From NCBI RefSeq assembly GCF_014842915.1, contig NZ_JACYXI010000009.1:155919-219918 (forward strand): 64,000 nt of DNA. The letters are read 5' to 3'. The notes beneath the pieces are model-generated. The model was given only the letters and a program-made list of their open reading frames with translations. It ran no database searches and had not been told where the DNA came from. The stretch comes from Roseibium litorale. Its GTDB lineage: Bacteria; Pseudomonadota; Alphaproteobacteria; Rhizobiales; Stappiaceae. The translations under genes were made by a program, and so were the position numbers. This document shows, piece by piece, positions 52,005 through 60,609 of this stretch; the first letter of the stretch is position 1; the number at the start of each line of letters is the position of its first letter.

Positions 52005-53067
52005 TCGCATCGGTCGGGAAGGCCCAGCGGGTGGCCTTGTAGAGCGCAAAAGGCGCGCCGGTCAGATACTGGTCGATGATATAGGGGTCCTGGAAACGCC
52101 CGTTCAGGGAGACGCGCGGCAGCATCATGGGGCTGCGCGCGCTGGCAGAGCGCAGAACGCCCGGCATCGTCGTCACTGCCGACGTAAAGCCCGCTTCCGC
52201 AACCAGTTCTCCATCGCGTGGGCTGACGGCAACCGAATTCCCGTAGGGATAGGCAAAGTGCTTGGGGCTGCGGCCTAACTCCTTGCGCATCCTGTCCAGG
52301 GACAGGCTGATCTGATGCCGGGCCTCGCCTTCCTCCAGGCGGGCCAGAGCATAGTGACCGTCCGTATGAGCGCCGAGGCTGACGAGCGGCTCACGCGAGA
52401 GCGTCCGCAATTCGTCCCAGCTCATCATCAGCTCATCGCCAATGGCCTTCAGATCGATGCCATATTGGGTACACAGGCGCCGGATGATCTCCCGCTGCTC
52501 GCTCTCCCCGACCTCGTGGGTCAGCCAGTAGCAGAGCTTCTCGAAACAGATTTCCTTTTCCTGAGGCGTCCTGCAGGAAATCCCGCTTCCAGCCGCGGGG
52601 CCAGAAGCAAGCTGAAGCTCATCGACCTGGGAAATGATCCGCTCCAGCCCGATCCACCAAAGATCCGCCGTGCGGTCTATAAGCCCGCTGGCAATGAAGA
52701 TCGTGAAGGGAACGCCAAGCTTCTTGAGGATCGGCAGGGCAACTTCGGCATTGTCCCGGTAGCCGTCATCAAAGGTGATCGCCGCATAGCGCTTGCGGCC
52801 ATATCCCGTCTTCAACTGATCGACGGTTTCGTCGAGCGACACGATTTCATAGCCATTGGCACGGATGCGCTCGATGGCCCGGACGAGAAACTCCGGCGTG
52901 ATTTCCAGATGCTGATTGGGACGGAAGGCAGCAGATGAGGGCTCTCGCACGTGATGGAGCATGAAGATAGCTCCGCACCCTTGCGTAAACGGAGCCAGAG
53001 CCCGGCTGACACCAGTCGCATGCAAGGCTTTGAATGCTCGGCTGAAAAAACGCTGGCGGACACCCAT
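51964..53067 (-). CDS. Polysaccharide deacetylase (NodB-homology) family protein
   Basis: 367 residues, no signal peptide seen. The NodB domain has the first motif AAITFDDGYRDN (Asp-Asp pair, catalytic base and metal ligand), the metal-binding histidines in VSLGAHTDGHYALARL and the later FAYPYGNSVAV. The family removes N- or O-acetyl groups from polysaccharides or lipid-linked sugars. About 200 residues between the first motif and the HTDGH motif include an insert with Cys residues (FEKLCYWLTHE, IRRLCTQYGID). It is divergent from the CelD-like acetyltransferase, a plausible pair that removes and adds acyl groups on the same exopolysaccharide (inference from context). The 3' end overlaps the DUF2842 gene. 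Confidence 0.85.
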   Translation of the reverse strand: MGVRQRFFSRAFKALHATGVSRALAPFTQGCGAIFMLHHVREPSSAAFRPNQHLEITPEFLVRAIERIRANGYEIVSLDETVDQLKTGYGRKRYAAITFDDGYRDNAEVALPILKKLGVPFTIFIASGLIDRTADLWWIGLERIISQVDELQLASGPAAGSGISCRTPQEKEICFEKLCYWLTHEVGESEQREIIRRLCTQYGIDLKAIGDELMMSWDELRTLSREPLVSLGAHTDGHYALARLEEGEARHQISLSLDRMRKELGRSPKHFAYPYGNSVAVSPRDGELVAEAGFTSAVTTMPGVLRSASARSPMMLPRVSLNGRFQDPYIIDQYLTGAPFALYKATRWAFPTDAIKSGVSRLFPSTR

Positions 53068-53178
53068 CAGAGTCCCGTACCCCCTTAAATATCTCAGTGA
53101 CTGTAGGCACTGTTTCTTTAATTTTTATTGCTACTTGTTGCAGGAATAAGGATCCTCAACCAGAACGGAATTTGCCTC

Positions 53179-54405
53179 GTGTCCCACGTCTCATCTCTGA
53201 GCCCGGACGGCAGACAGAGCCACAAGACCATTGGCACCGCGGAGACCGGCCATGTCCCCTCTGCGCCGCTGACGGTTCGCAGGATCTCCGGTCAAGAATA
53301 CCGCACTCTGGCGGAGCGGACATCAGACATCGACTTGCGCTGTCTTTATCAGGAACCGGACTGGCTGGACGCCTATTTGACAGCCATAGCCCCTGCCCGT
53401 CCACTGGAACCTGCCTATTACGCCGTCGAAGCGCATGGCGAACTGGCAGGACTTCTGCCTCTTGCGCTCGAGAGCGGCCCTGCAAAGCTGCGGCGGCTGA
53501 CGTTCCTTGGCTGGAACAGGGCCAACCAGAACCAGGGCCTTTGGAACCGCGCCCGCCTTTCCGCTCTGGATGGCGGCATTCTGCTGGCCGCCTTGCGCGG
53601 CCTTTCGCGGGAAGCGGGCGCAGACCTCATTCATCTGCCGAATATGCCCGGTCAGTTCGCCGATGCGCCCAACCCGCTTCTTGGCGGCCATCACCTGCCC
53701 AGCCCAAGCCCCGTCTTCAAGGGAGACTTGAATGCTCCTTTTGAGGAGCTGCTCCGAAAGGGACTGGGCAAGGACGGCCGCAAGAAGCTGCTTCGCAAGA
53801 AACGGGCGCTTGAGGAGGCTGGCGGCTACCGGATCGTGACCGCCAGTTCGCCTGAAGAGATTGAAAGGGGTCTTCAGGCCTTTCTTCAACAACGGGATAT
53901 CCGCTGCCGGGAAACGGGAATCCCGAATGCCTTTTGTGAAGCGCCCGATCAGGACTTCTTGCGCCGCCTGCTTGAAAGCGGCACGGGCACAGACACCCAG
54001 CTGCGGGTGTTCTGGCTGGAAACGGCCGGAGCCATCCGGGCAACCTATATCTGCGCTTGGCGGCAGGGATGTCTTACCGGCTATGCCAACAGCATCGCCC
54101 AGGACGAGATGATGGCTCACAGCCCCGGCGTCGTTCTGCTGATGGACATCGTCGAGATGGCCTGCTCCGATCCGGAGATTACGGCAATTGATCTTGGGCT
54201 CGGGGATGAGCGCTACAAGCACGCCTGGAGCAGCCCTGAACCCCTTTTCGATGTTCTGGAAGCCTTGTCTTTGAAAGGACGGGGGCTTCTCATGGCGACG
54301 GAAGCAAAGCAGGCCCTCAAAGCCCGGATCCGCGCCTCGAAGACCCTTTGGCCCCTGGTCAGGCGCCTTCGCAAATGGAAGGCTATGCGCGGTCAGGCTG
54401 CCTGA
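53179..54405 (+). CDS. GNAT-fold acetyltransferase of the CelD/BcsL type
   Basis: 408 residues. The central and C-terminal parts form an acetyltransferase-like domain of the CelD/FemAB group: WLDAYLTAIAPARPLEPAYY, ELAGLLPLALESG, FLGWNRANQN, then LLRKGLGKDGRKKLLRKKR, VFWLETAGAIRATYICA and ITAIDLGLGDERYKHAWSS. CelD-type proteins act in cellulose or exopolysaccharide synthesis in Alphaproteobacteria. GTG 53179 (GGAA 8 bases upstream) is preferred. The frame is open to a TTG at 53128 and there is no ATG near the N terminus, so the start is uncertain. It converges on the Wzz-like gene with a 13-base overlap. Confidence 0.8.
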   Translation: MSHVSSLSPDGRQSHKTIGTAETGHVPSAPLTVRRISGQEYRTLAERTSDIDLRCLYQEPDWLDAYLTAIAPARPLEPAYYAVEAHGELAGLLPLALESGPAKLRRLTFLGWNRANQNQGLWNRARLSALDGGILLAALRGLSREAGADLIHLPNMPGQFADAPNPLLGGHHLPSPSPVFKGDLNAPFEELLRKGLGKDGRKKLLRKKRALEEAGGYRIVTASSPEEIERGLQAFLQQRDIRCRETGIPNAFCEAPDQDFLRRLLESGTGTDTQLRVFWLETAGAIRATYICAWRQGCLTGYANSIAQDEMMAHSPGVVLLMDIVEMACSDPEITAIDLGLGDERYKHAWSSPEPLFDVLEALSLKGRGLLMATEAKQALKARIRASKTLWPLVRRLRKWKAMRGQAA

Positions 54406-56819
54406 CCGCCATCTCCCTTCGGTCCCGGACGGCGGCGCAAACGGCCACGGTATTCCGGTTGAATCAGAACCCGTGCCCCGGTGTTGTGAGACAGCAGCCG
54501 GGCAGCGCTTTTCAGTTCCGCCATGTGATCCAGATCGGCGGACATGAGCAGAACCGCATCCGCGTCCCTCAGAATGTTGGCGCTCGCCTGCGACCCGTCG
54601 ATCGGTCCAAGGTCAATGACCACCGTGTCATAGGTCTCCGCGATCACATCAAGCGTCTGCTCAAACCGGCTGTTGGCGGCCATCTCATCGGTGATCCTGA
54701 CGGTTCCCGTTTCGATGATATGCGCGTTGGACCCGGCATCCCGGTAGATCACCTTGGAGAACTGCGCGGTTCCTGCCACAATGTCGGAAAATCCGGGGGC
54801 TGCATCAGCCTCTTCCTGATCCGGGAAGACCTCCATCAGCAAGGTGGTGCGGCCCTGATCGGCGGAGCGGCGGGCAAGCTCGAAGGCCCGCTTCTGGCTG
54901 CGCTCCGGCTCGTCGATGCTCAGCACCACGATCCGCCCTTCGGGAGCTTCCTGAATTTGGCGGGCCAGATCGTCAGACAAGGCTTCCGCCCCGGCTGCGG
55001 CCGCGGCCCGTTCCTGAGCATCCGCGGCAATTTGACGGCGGCGGACGCTTCTCTCAAGGTTCCTTGTCAGCGGGCGGGCCACACGGGGGGCTTCAAGCAC
55101 AGGAGCCACGACGGCTTCTGCAGCCTCTCCATCGTCTATGTCCTCTTCGCCTGGCTCTTCCTCTTCAACGGCAGCGGCCCGAGGCTCTTCCCCAACCGGT
55201 GGGAGGTCAGCCTGATCGATGTGGTCATCAAGCTCGTCCGTCAGCTCTTCGTCCAGCTCATCCACTTTGCCAGCCGGGGCGTCGCGATAGTCATAGGAAG
55301 CGCTCATGGAAACACCTGAGCGCAAATCATAACCGTAAGGCGACGGCGCCATCCGTGGCATCTGCACAGGCATTTCGGGTTCGCTGCGCGCCTCTTCGGA
55401 GCGTGTGTCTTCAACCGGATAGAGCACGGCACCAGACAAGAACGCCCGCATGATGATAAAGGCGCACCCCAGAACGAAGGTCACCACTATGGCGATGATG
55501 GTGATCACCAGAATCTTCGGGGCATAGGGTTCGATCGGAACGCTGGCGCGCGAGATAATCCGGGCGTCGGCGGGAAGCACCTGAGCCTTCAGGCGTGTGT
55601 CCGCATCGCGGAAGCTGGAGATCATCTGGTCCAGCTGACGGGCCTTCGAATTGGCCTCACGCTCCAGCTCAGACAGGCGCACCTGATCCGCATTGGAACG
55701 GGCGGCAGCGGCCTTCAGCTCATCCAGCCGGTTCTTCAGCGCCGCGGCCTGCTGGCTGGACACCTTCGCATCGCTTTCGAGACCAACCAGGACCTTGCGC
55801 GCCTCGTCCCGGATCAGACGCTTATAGTCGGCCAGCTGGGACTGAAGAGCCTTGAGCTGTGGATGGTTCGGCAGAAGCGTGATGGATAGTTCGGCGATGT
55901 TGGACTGCACCTGCGCTTCCCGCTCGCGCAGACGCTGGATCAGCGGAGAATTCAAAACGTCCGAGGCCGATTCCAGAGCACCGCCCGACCGCAGAAGCTC
56001 ACGGATTAGCTGCGCCTTGGCTTCCGCTTCCGCCTTGTTGGCCTGGGCCCGGCTGTACTCGGTGCTGATTTCGGACAGCTGCTGCTGGTTCAAGGTCAGA
56101 TTGTCATTGCCCATCAGCAGATCGGCATGGGCGCGGAAATCCTCGACCGCTTTGCGGGCGGCCTGAACGTCCTGACGCAAGGCTTCGATCTGTGGCTCCA
56201 GCGCCGTAGTCGCGACCTCGTTGGTCTTCCGCTTGGCGCTGGACTGGAGGATGATGTACTCGTCCAGAATGGTGTTTGCCACCTGAGCGGCCAGCTCGGG
56301 ATCTTCCGAGGAATACTCGACCGCGATCACGCGGGAGCCTTCGAGCCGGTAGACATCCAGGTTCTTGAAATAGACCTTAAGAACACGCTCCTCGACGGAG
56401 TTGCGGGACTGATCCGGCATGACGCCCAGCATCACAAGCGCACTTGAGAGCAGGCTGCCCGATCCAGAGGCCTTGAATTCCGGAATGGAGGCAAGGTCCA
56501 GCTTCTTGGCCACCCGGCGCGCAAGATCGCCGGACATGAGCAGCTGCACCTGGCTGGCAACGCCTTCATTGTCCAGAAGCGCCCGCTCCTCTTCCACGCC
56601 ACGGGAAGACCCCGGAAATGTGGATTCCTTGCTCTCGATCAGCAGCCGTGCCTCGCCCTTGTATTTGGACGGAACGAATTGCAGGGAGATAAACGCGAGC
56701 GCCCCCACCAGCAGAACCAGCGGCAGAAGCCACCGCATGGCACCCCGCAGCTCGCGCAGCAAGCCGGTGAGGTCAAGCGCCATGTCGTCGATCGGTGCTG
56801 GTCCGCGGTTGGCGGTCAT
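54393..56819 (-). CDS. Wzz/GumC-type polysaccharide co-polymerase with degenerate BY-kinase domain
   Basis: 808 residues. N-terminal Wzz domain with helix 1 (about 30-50, WLLPLVLLVGALAFISLQFV), long periplasmic coiled coil (190-420), GNVR-type segment and helix 2 (about 435-465, ILVITIIAIVVTFVLGCAFI). An acidic, low-complexity linker of about 130 residues follows. The C-terminal BY-kinase-like fold (about 630-800) has lost its Walker A: the strand reads GRIVVLSIDEPERSQKRAFE where GKS/T is expected. The Walker A' and B-like strands remain (TTLLMEVFPD, DTVVIDLGPIDGSQ). There is no Tyr-rich tail (ends RRPGPKGDGGQAA). It probably controls chain length without kinase activity. ATG 56819 has GGAG 8 bases upstream. 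It is divergent from the Wza-like gene. Confidence 0.88.
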   Translation of the reverse strand: MTANRGPAPIDDMALDLTGLLRELRGAMRWLLPLVLLVGALAFISLQFVPSKYKGEARLLIESKESTFPGSSRGVEEERALLDNEGVASQVQLLMSGDLARRVAKKLDLASIPEFKASGSGSLLSSALVMLGVMPDQSRNSVEERVLKVYFKNLDVYRLEGSRVIAVEYSSEDPELAAQVANTILDEYIILQSSAKRKTNEVATTALEPQIEALRQDVQAARKAVEDFRAHADLLMGNDNLTLNQQQLSEISTEYSRAQANKAEAEAKAQLIRELLRSGGALESASDVLNSPLIQRLREREAQVQSNIAELSITLLPNHPQLKALQSQLADYKRLIRDEARKVLVGLESDAKVSSQQAAALKNRLDELKAAAARSNADQVRLSELEREANSKARQLDQMISSFRDADTRLKAQVLPADARIISRASVPIEPYAPKILVITIIAIVVTFVLGCAFIIMRAFLSGAVLYPVEDTRSEEARSEPEMPVQMPRMAPSPYGYDLRSGVSMSASYDYRDAPAGKVDELDEELTDELDDHIDQADLPPVGEEPRAAAVEEEEPGEEDIDDGEAAEAVVAPVLEAPRVARPLTRNLERSVRRRQIAADAQERAAAAAGAEALSDDLARQIQEAPEGRIVVLSIDEPERSQKRAFELARRSADQGRTTLLMEVFPDQEEADAAPGFSDIVAGTAQFSKVIYRDAGSNAHIIETGTVRITDEMAANSRFEQTLDVIAETYDTVVIDLGPIDGSQASANILRDADAVLLMSADLDHMAELKSAARLLSHNTGARVLIQPEYRGRLRRRPGPKGDGGQAA

Positions 56820-57014
56820 TGTCAAAACTCCAAGGTATTTTTCGAACTATGGCGAAACAGGGTAAGCGATCGGTTAAGATGACCTCTTTCGGACCGCCCC
56901 GCGCATTAACCAAGCCATTTCCCCTTCCCTTGCGTTCTCCCCTATTACTGCCGGCTCTTCACCCGCCATTAACCATAGCTTGCGATTGTGCATCTGATCT
57001 CAGGAGAGAATTGC

Positions 57015-57572
57015 ATGTTGATCAGACTGTTGCTTGTCCTGGCGGTATGTGCCGGACTGGCTGCCTGCAGCGGCTACCGCCGTCCCCCGGCCGCGTTTCA
57101 CGAAACGCTGACCCAGCCCTACCAGCTCGACTCGAGCGACCGGCTGCGCATCATCGTGTTCGGGCAGGACGATCTCTCCAATACCTATACCGTTGACCAG
57201 GCAGGTTATATTTCCTTCCCGCTGATCGGCAGCGTCCCTGCCCGAGGCAAGAACCAGCAGCAGCTGGCCGCTGAAATCGCACGCAAGCTGCGCCAGGGTT
57301 ACCTTCGCGACCCGGATGTTTCCGTCGAGGTGGACACCTACCGCCCGGTCTTCATCATGGGCGAAGTGCAAAACCCGGGCCAATACTCCTTCGTGGCCGG
57401 CATGACGGTCCAGAACGCCATTGCGACCGCCGGAGGCTTCGGCACCCGTGCGCAGCAGCTTGACGTCGACATCACCCGGCAGATCAACGGAGAGATCCTT
57501 AACGGCCGTGTGCCCATTTCGGACCCTGTCCGCCCGGGAGACACCATCTACGTCCGCGAACGGCTGTTCTGA
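57015..57572 (+). CDS. Short Wza-like polysaccharide export lipoprotein
   Basis: 185 residues from ATG 57015 (GGAG 8 bases upstream). Signal peptide with lipobox LAAC (Cys at about 19). Poly_export domain (FGQDDLSNTYTVDQAGYISFPLIG) and one SLBB segment (VFIMGEVQNPGQYSFVAGMTVQNAI). It stops after a short strand (GDTIYVRERLF). It lacks the extra SLBB repeats and the C-terminal helix of full-length Wza, like many alphaproteobacterial export proteins of about 190-250 residues. It is first in a plus-strand operon of glycosyltransferase, initiating transferase and polymerase/ligase, and divergent from the Wzz-like gene, so the two envelope components share a control region at 56820-57014. Confidence 0.88.
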   Translation: MLIRLLLVLAVCAGLAACSGYRRPPAAFHETLTQPYQLDSSDRLRIIVFGQDDLSNTYTVDQAGYISFPLIGSVPARGKNQQQLAAEIARKLRQGYLRDPDVSVEVDTYRPVFIMGEVQNPGQYSFVAGMTVQNAIATAGGFGTRAQQLDVDITRQINGEILNGRVPISDPVRPGDTIYVRERLF

Positions 57573-57679
57573 CACAACCGCATAATTAACTGCGGACTCA
57601 TTTCCCTTTGCTAGGATGCAGGCACTCGGCGCTCAAGGTTCACGAAGAAACCTGAGGGCCGCAACAGGGAGCCTGCACC

Positions 57680-58915
57680 ATGACATCCGATCCGCTTCGG
57701 ATTTTACACTGCGTACGCTCGCCCATCGGCGGCATATTCAGACATATCATGGACCTTGCGGCCAGCCAGGCAGCGGCTGGACATGACGTTGGTCTGATCT
57801 GCGACAGCTCTACGGGCAGCGCGTTTGACAATGCGCTCGTCGACCAGATCAGCCAGTCCCTGTCCTTGGGTGTCGCCCGCTTTCCAATGCAGCGGCAGCT
57901 GACCCTTCAGGACCTCAAGGCAACCCGCGACCTCTACCGCCATATCCGCGACCTGAAACCTGACGTGCTGCATGGCCATGGGGCCAAGGGCGGCGCGTAT
58001 ACGCGTATCATCGGCACCATTTTGCGCGCAAAGGGCCGGGACGTGACCCGGATCTACTGCCCCCATGGCGGCAGTCTGCATTATGATCCGAACAGGATGG
58101 AAGGGCGTGTCTATCACACCATCGAACGGGCGCTGGAACGCCTCACCGATGGTCTGATCTTTGTCTCCGATTACGAAGCCGCCGCCTTTGAAACCAAGGT
58201 GTGCCATCCCAAGGCCGTTTCCCGCGTCATTTATAACGGCTTGCGGCCAGACGAATTCTCCCCGGTCGGGACCGATCCGGATGCGGCGGATTTTCTCTAT
58301 ATCGGCATGCTGCGCGATCTGAAGGGGACCGATCTCTTCATCGAGGCGCTACATAACATAAAATTAAAGAGCGGAAACGCGCCGGCTGCGCATATAGTGG
58401 GCGAAGGCCCGGATGAAGCCAAATACCGCGCCATGGTCAGCAAGTTCGGACTTGAGGACAAGGTGACGTTCCATGGCGCTCTTCCGGCACGTAAGGCTTT
58501 TGCCATGGGAAAATGTGTTGTGGTTCCCTCACGAGCTGAAGCAATGCCCTATATTATCCTGGAAACAGTGGCCGCCCAGCGCCCGCTGATCGCCACCCGT
58601 GTGGGTGGCATTCCGGAAATCTTCGGGCGGTACGCGTCGCACCTGGTCGAACCTGGACGGATCGAAAGCCTGACGAACGCCATGGAAGCCGCGCTTGCAC
58701 AGCCTGAATCCATGGATCGGCTCGCCCGGACCCTGCGCGGCTGTCTGGCGGAAACCTTCTCCATCGACCTCATGAGCGACCGTATCATGACCCTTTACCG
58801 TGAGGTCCGCGGCCAGTTGCCGGAGGAGCAATATTCCTCCTCCCAGCAGTCCGGCGCCGGTGCGCTGCCTTCGACGAATTCCCAATCGGTTTATGCCAGA
58901 ACGGGGCAACGCTGA
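57680..58915 (+). CDS. Glycosyltransferase family 4
   Basis: 411 residues, GT-B fold. N-terminal acceptor half: ILHCVRSPIGGIFRHIMDLA with the Gly-rich loop, then LKPDVLHGHGAKGGAYTRI. C-terminal donor half: DFLYIGMLRDLKGTDLFIEAL, AHIVGEGPDEAKYRAM and the E-x7-E type motif VVPSRAEAMPYIILETVAA. Retaining transfer of a hexose from a nucleotide or GDP sugar is typical. Donor and acceptor cannot be told. Gly/Ser/Gln-rich last 30 residues are probably disordered. GGGAG lies before the ATG. The stop shares one base with the start of the next gene, the initiating transferase, so the two are translationally coupled. Confidence 0.9.
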   Translation: MTSDPLRILHCVRSPIGGIFRHIMDLAASQAAAGHDVGLICDSSTGSAFDNALVDQISQSLSLGVARFPMQRQLTLQDLKATRDLYRHIRDLKPDVLHGHGAKGGAYTRIIGTILRAKGRDVTRIYCPHGGSLHYDPNRMEGRVYHTIERALERLTDGLIFVSDYEAAAFETKVCHPKAVSRVIYNGLRPDEFSPVGTDPDAADFLYIGMLRDLKGTDLFIEALHNIKLKSGNAPAAHIVGEGPDEAKYRAMVSKFGLEDKVTFHGALPARKAFAMGKCVVVPSRAEAMPYIILETVAAQRPLIATRVGGIPEIFGRYASHLVEPGRIESLTNAMEAALAQPESMDRLARTLRGCLAETFSIDLMSDRIMTLYREVRGQLPEEQYSSSQQSGAGALPSTNSQSVYARTGQR

Positions 58916-60609
58916 TGAGCCTTCCAGCCAGCCGTCACGGCAGCCAGCCCCCCTTTGACCCTGCCAAGAACGACGTCAAAGCACCAGACGTGCAGCCGCC
59001 GGAAGATACACCGGACCGCAGCGCTCCGGAATTGCGCGAGCACTTGACCAGCAGCCTGCGGGCGCCGTCCGTTGCGCCTGCTCCTCCCCCACATGCGGCC
59101 AACCAGCCTAAAGGGCAAGGGGAAAGCACCCAGGCGCATAACGCCGGCGCAGACCGCCCCTCGCTGTCCGAGGAGGCTCTGCGCGTCGCAGGCACGCTTG
59201 AAGACAATGCCGTTTCCGTTCCGGTTCTGACTGGAACCGTCCGCCTTGCGGATATTGCGGTGATTGTCCTCACAGGCCTTGCAGCCTTCATCACAGCGCT
59301 GCCGGGACAGACCTTCGGCATCGGCAATGCCGTTGCCATTGGTCTCGCCATGATCCTTGCATTGTCCTTCTTTCAGGCAGGCGATGCCTATCAGGTCCCG
59401 ACAATGCGCAAGGGTCTTGCCCAGTCCGGACGTGTGGCTGGCGGCTGGGTTCTGGTCTTTGCGGTGTTTGCGCTGGTAAAGACGACGTCCACCTTCGGCG
59501 GTGCTCTTGACCAGAACTGGATCGGAACCTGGTTCGTTTACGGCTTGATTGGTCTGACCGCAGCCCGTTTCGCCGTTTACCGGCTTGTCCGGCACTATAT
59601 GGACACGGGACGCCTGGAGCGCCGGGCGATCATCGTCGGCGGCGGCAACGCGGCGGCGGACCTGATCCACGAGCTGGAATCCCAGCCGGAAAACGACATC
59701 CGCATCTGCGGCATCTTCGACGACCGCAGCAACGACCGGTCCCCGGCGGTGGTGGCCGGCTATCCCAAGCTCGGCAACATCGCGGCTCTTGTCGAGTTCT
59801 GCCGCCTCGCCCGGATCGACATGCTGATCGTATGCATACCGCTGCGCGCCGAGAAGCGCGTGCTGGAGCTGCTGCGCCGCCTGTGGGTGCTGCCGGTCGA
59901 TATCCGTCTTTCCGCCCATACGGACAAGATGAAGTTCCGTAACCGCGGCGCGTCCTTCATCGGCTCCGTGCCCTTTGTCGATGTGGTCGAAAAGCCGATC
60001 ACCGACTGGGACATGGTGGCAAAGCGCGTGTTCGACATTTTCTTTGCCAGCCTGAGCCTGATCATCCTGTCCCCTGTCATGGTTCTCACGGCCATTGCCA
60101 TCAAGCTGGACAGCAAGGGCCCCGTGATTTTCCGGCAGAAGCGCTATGGCTTTAACAATGAGGTCATCGAGGTTCTGAAGTTCCGGTCCATGTACGCCGA
60201 CAAGACCGATGCCGAGGCCAAGAAAGTTGTGACCAAGGGCGACTGCCGCGTCACAAAGGTTGGCCGCTTCATCCGCAAGTCCTCCATCGATGAGCTGCCG
60301 CAGCTGATCAACGTGCTGCGCGGCGAGCTGTCCCTTGTCGGCCCCCGCCCCCATGCGGTCAATGCCCACACGGACAACCGCACCTGGGACAATGTGGTGG
60401 ATGGCTATTTTGCCCGCCACAAGGTGAAGCCGGGCGTTACCGGCTGGGCCCAGATCAACGGCTGGCGCGGCGAGGTCGACACGCCGGAAAAGATCCAGAA
60501 ACGCGTCGAGCATGATGTGTTCTACATCGAGAACTGGTCGATCCTCTTCGATCTCAAGATCCTCTTGATGACCCCGATCTGCCTGCTCAACACGGAGAAC
60601 GCCTATTGA
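58915..60609 (+). CDS. Undecaprenyl-phosphate glucose/galactose phosphotransferase (WcaJ/ExoY type)
   Basis: 564 residues. A polar N-terminal 95 residues are followed by about four transmembrane helices (100-225), a nucleotide-binding-like soluble domain (235-350, RRAIIVGGGNAAADLI, DIRICGIFDDRS), a fifth helix (DIFFASLSLIILSPVMVLTA) and the bacterial sugar transferase domain with the active-site basic/acidic motifs GPVIFRQKRYGFNN, EVLKFRSMYAD, SSIDELPQLINVLRGE, SLVGPRPHAV and PGVTGWAQINGWRG. The enzyme moves hexose-1-phosphate from a UDP-sugar onto undecaprenyl phosphate, the first committed step of this repeat unit. The TGATG overlap couples it to the GT4 gene, and the polymerase starts at its stop (TTGA). 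Confidence 0.93.
   Translation: MSLPASRHGSQPPFDPAKNDVKAPDVQPPEDTPDRSAPELREHLTSSLRAPSVAPAPPPHAANQPKGQGESTQAHNAGADRPSLSEEALRVAGTLEDNAVSVPVLTGTVRLADIAVIVLTGLAAFITALPGQTFGIGNAVAIGLAMILALSFFQAGDAYQVPTMRKGLAQSGRVAGGWVLVFAVFALVKTTSTFGGALDQNWIGTWFVYGLIGLTAARFAVYRLVRHYMDTGRLERRAIIVGGGNAAADLIHELESQPENDIRICGIFDDRSNDRSPAVVAGYPKLGNIAALVEFCRLARIDMLIVCIPLRAEKRVLELLRRLWVLPVDIRLSAHTDKMKFRNRGASFIGSVPFVDVVEKPITDWDMVAKRVFDIFFASLSLIILSPVMVLTAIAIKLDSKGPVIFRQKRYGFNNEVIEVLKFRSMYADKTDAEAKKVVTKGDCRVTKVGRFIRKSSIDELPQLINVLRGELSLVGPRPHAVNAHTDNRTWDNVVDGYFARHKVKPGVTGWAQINGWRGEVDTPEKIQKRVEHDVFYIENWSILFDLKILLMTPICLLNTENAY

Noticed and set aside
58891..60513. 540-codon minus-strand open frame opposite the initiating transferase
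   Set aside because: The plus strand encodes an unmistakable sugar transferase. The antisense product is His/Arg/Gly-rich without family features.
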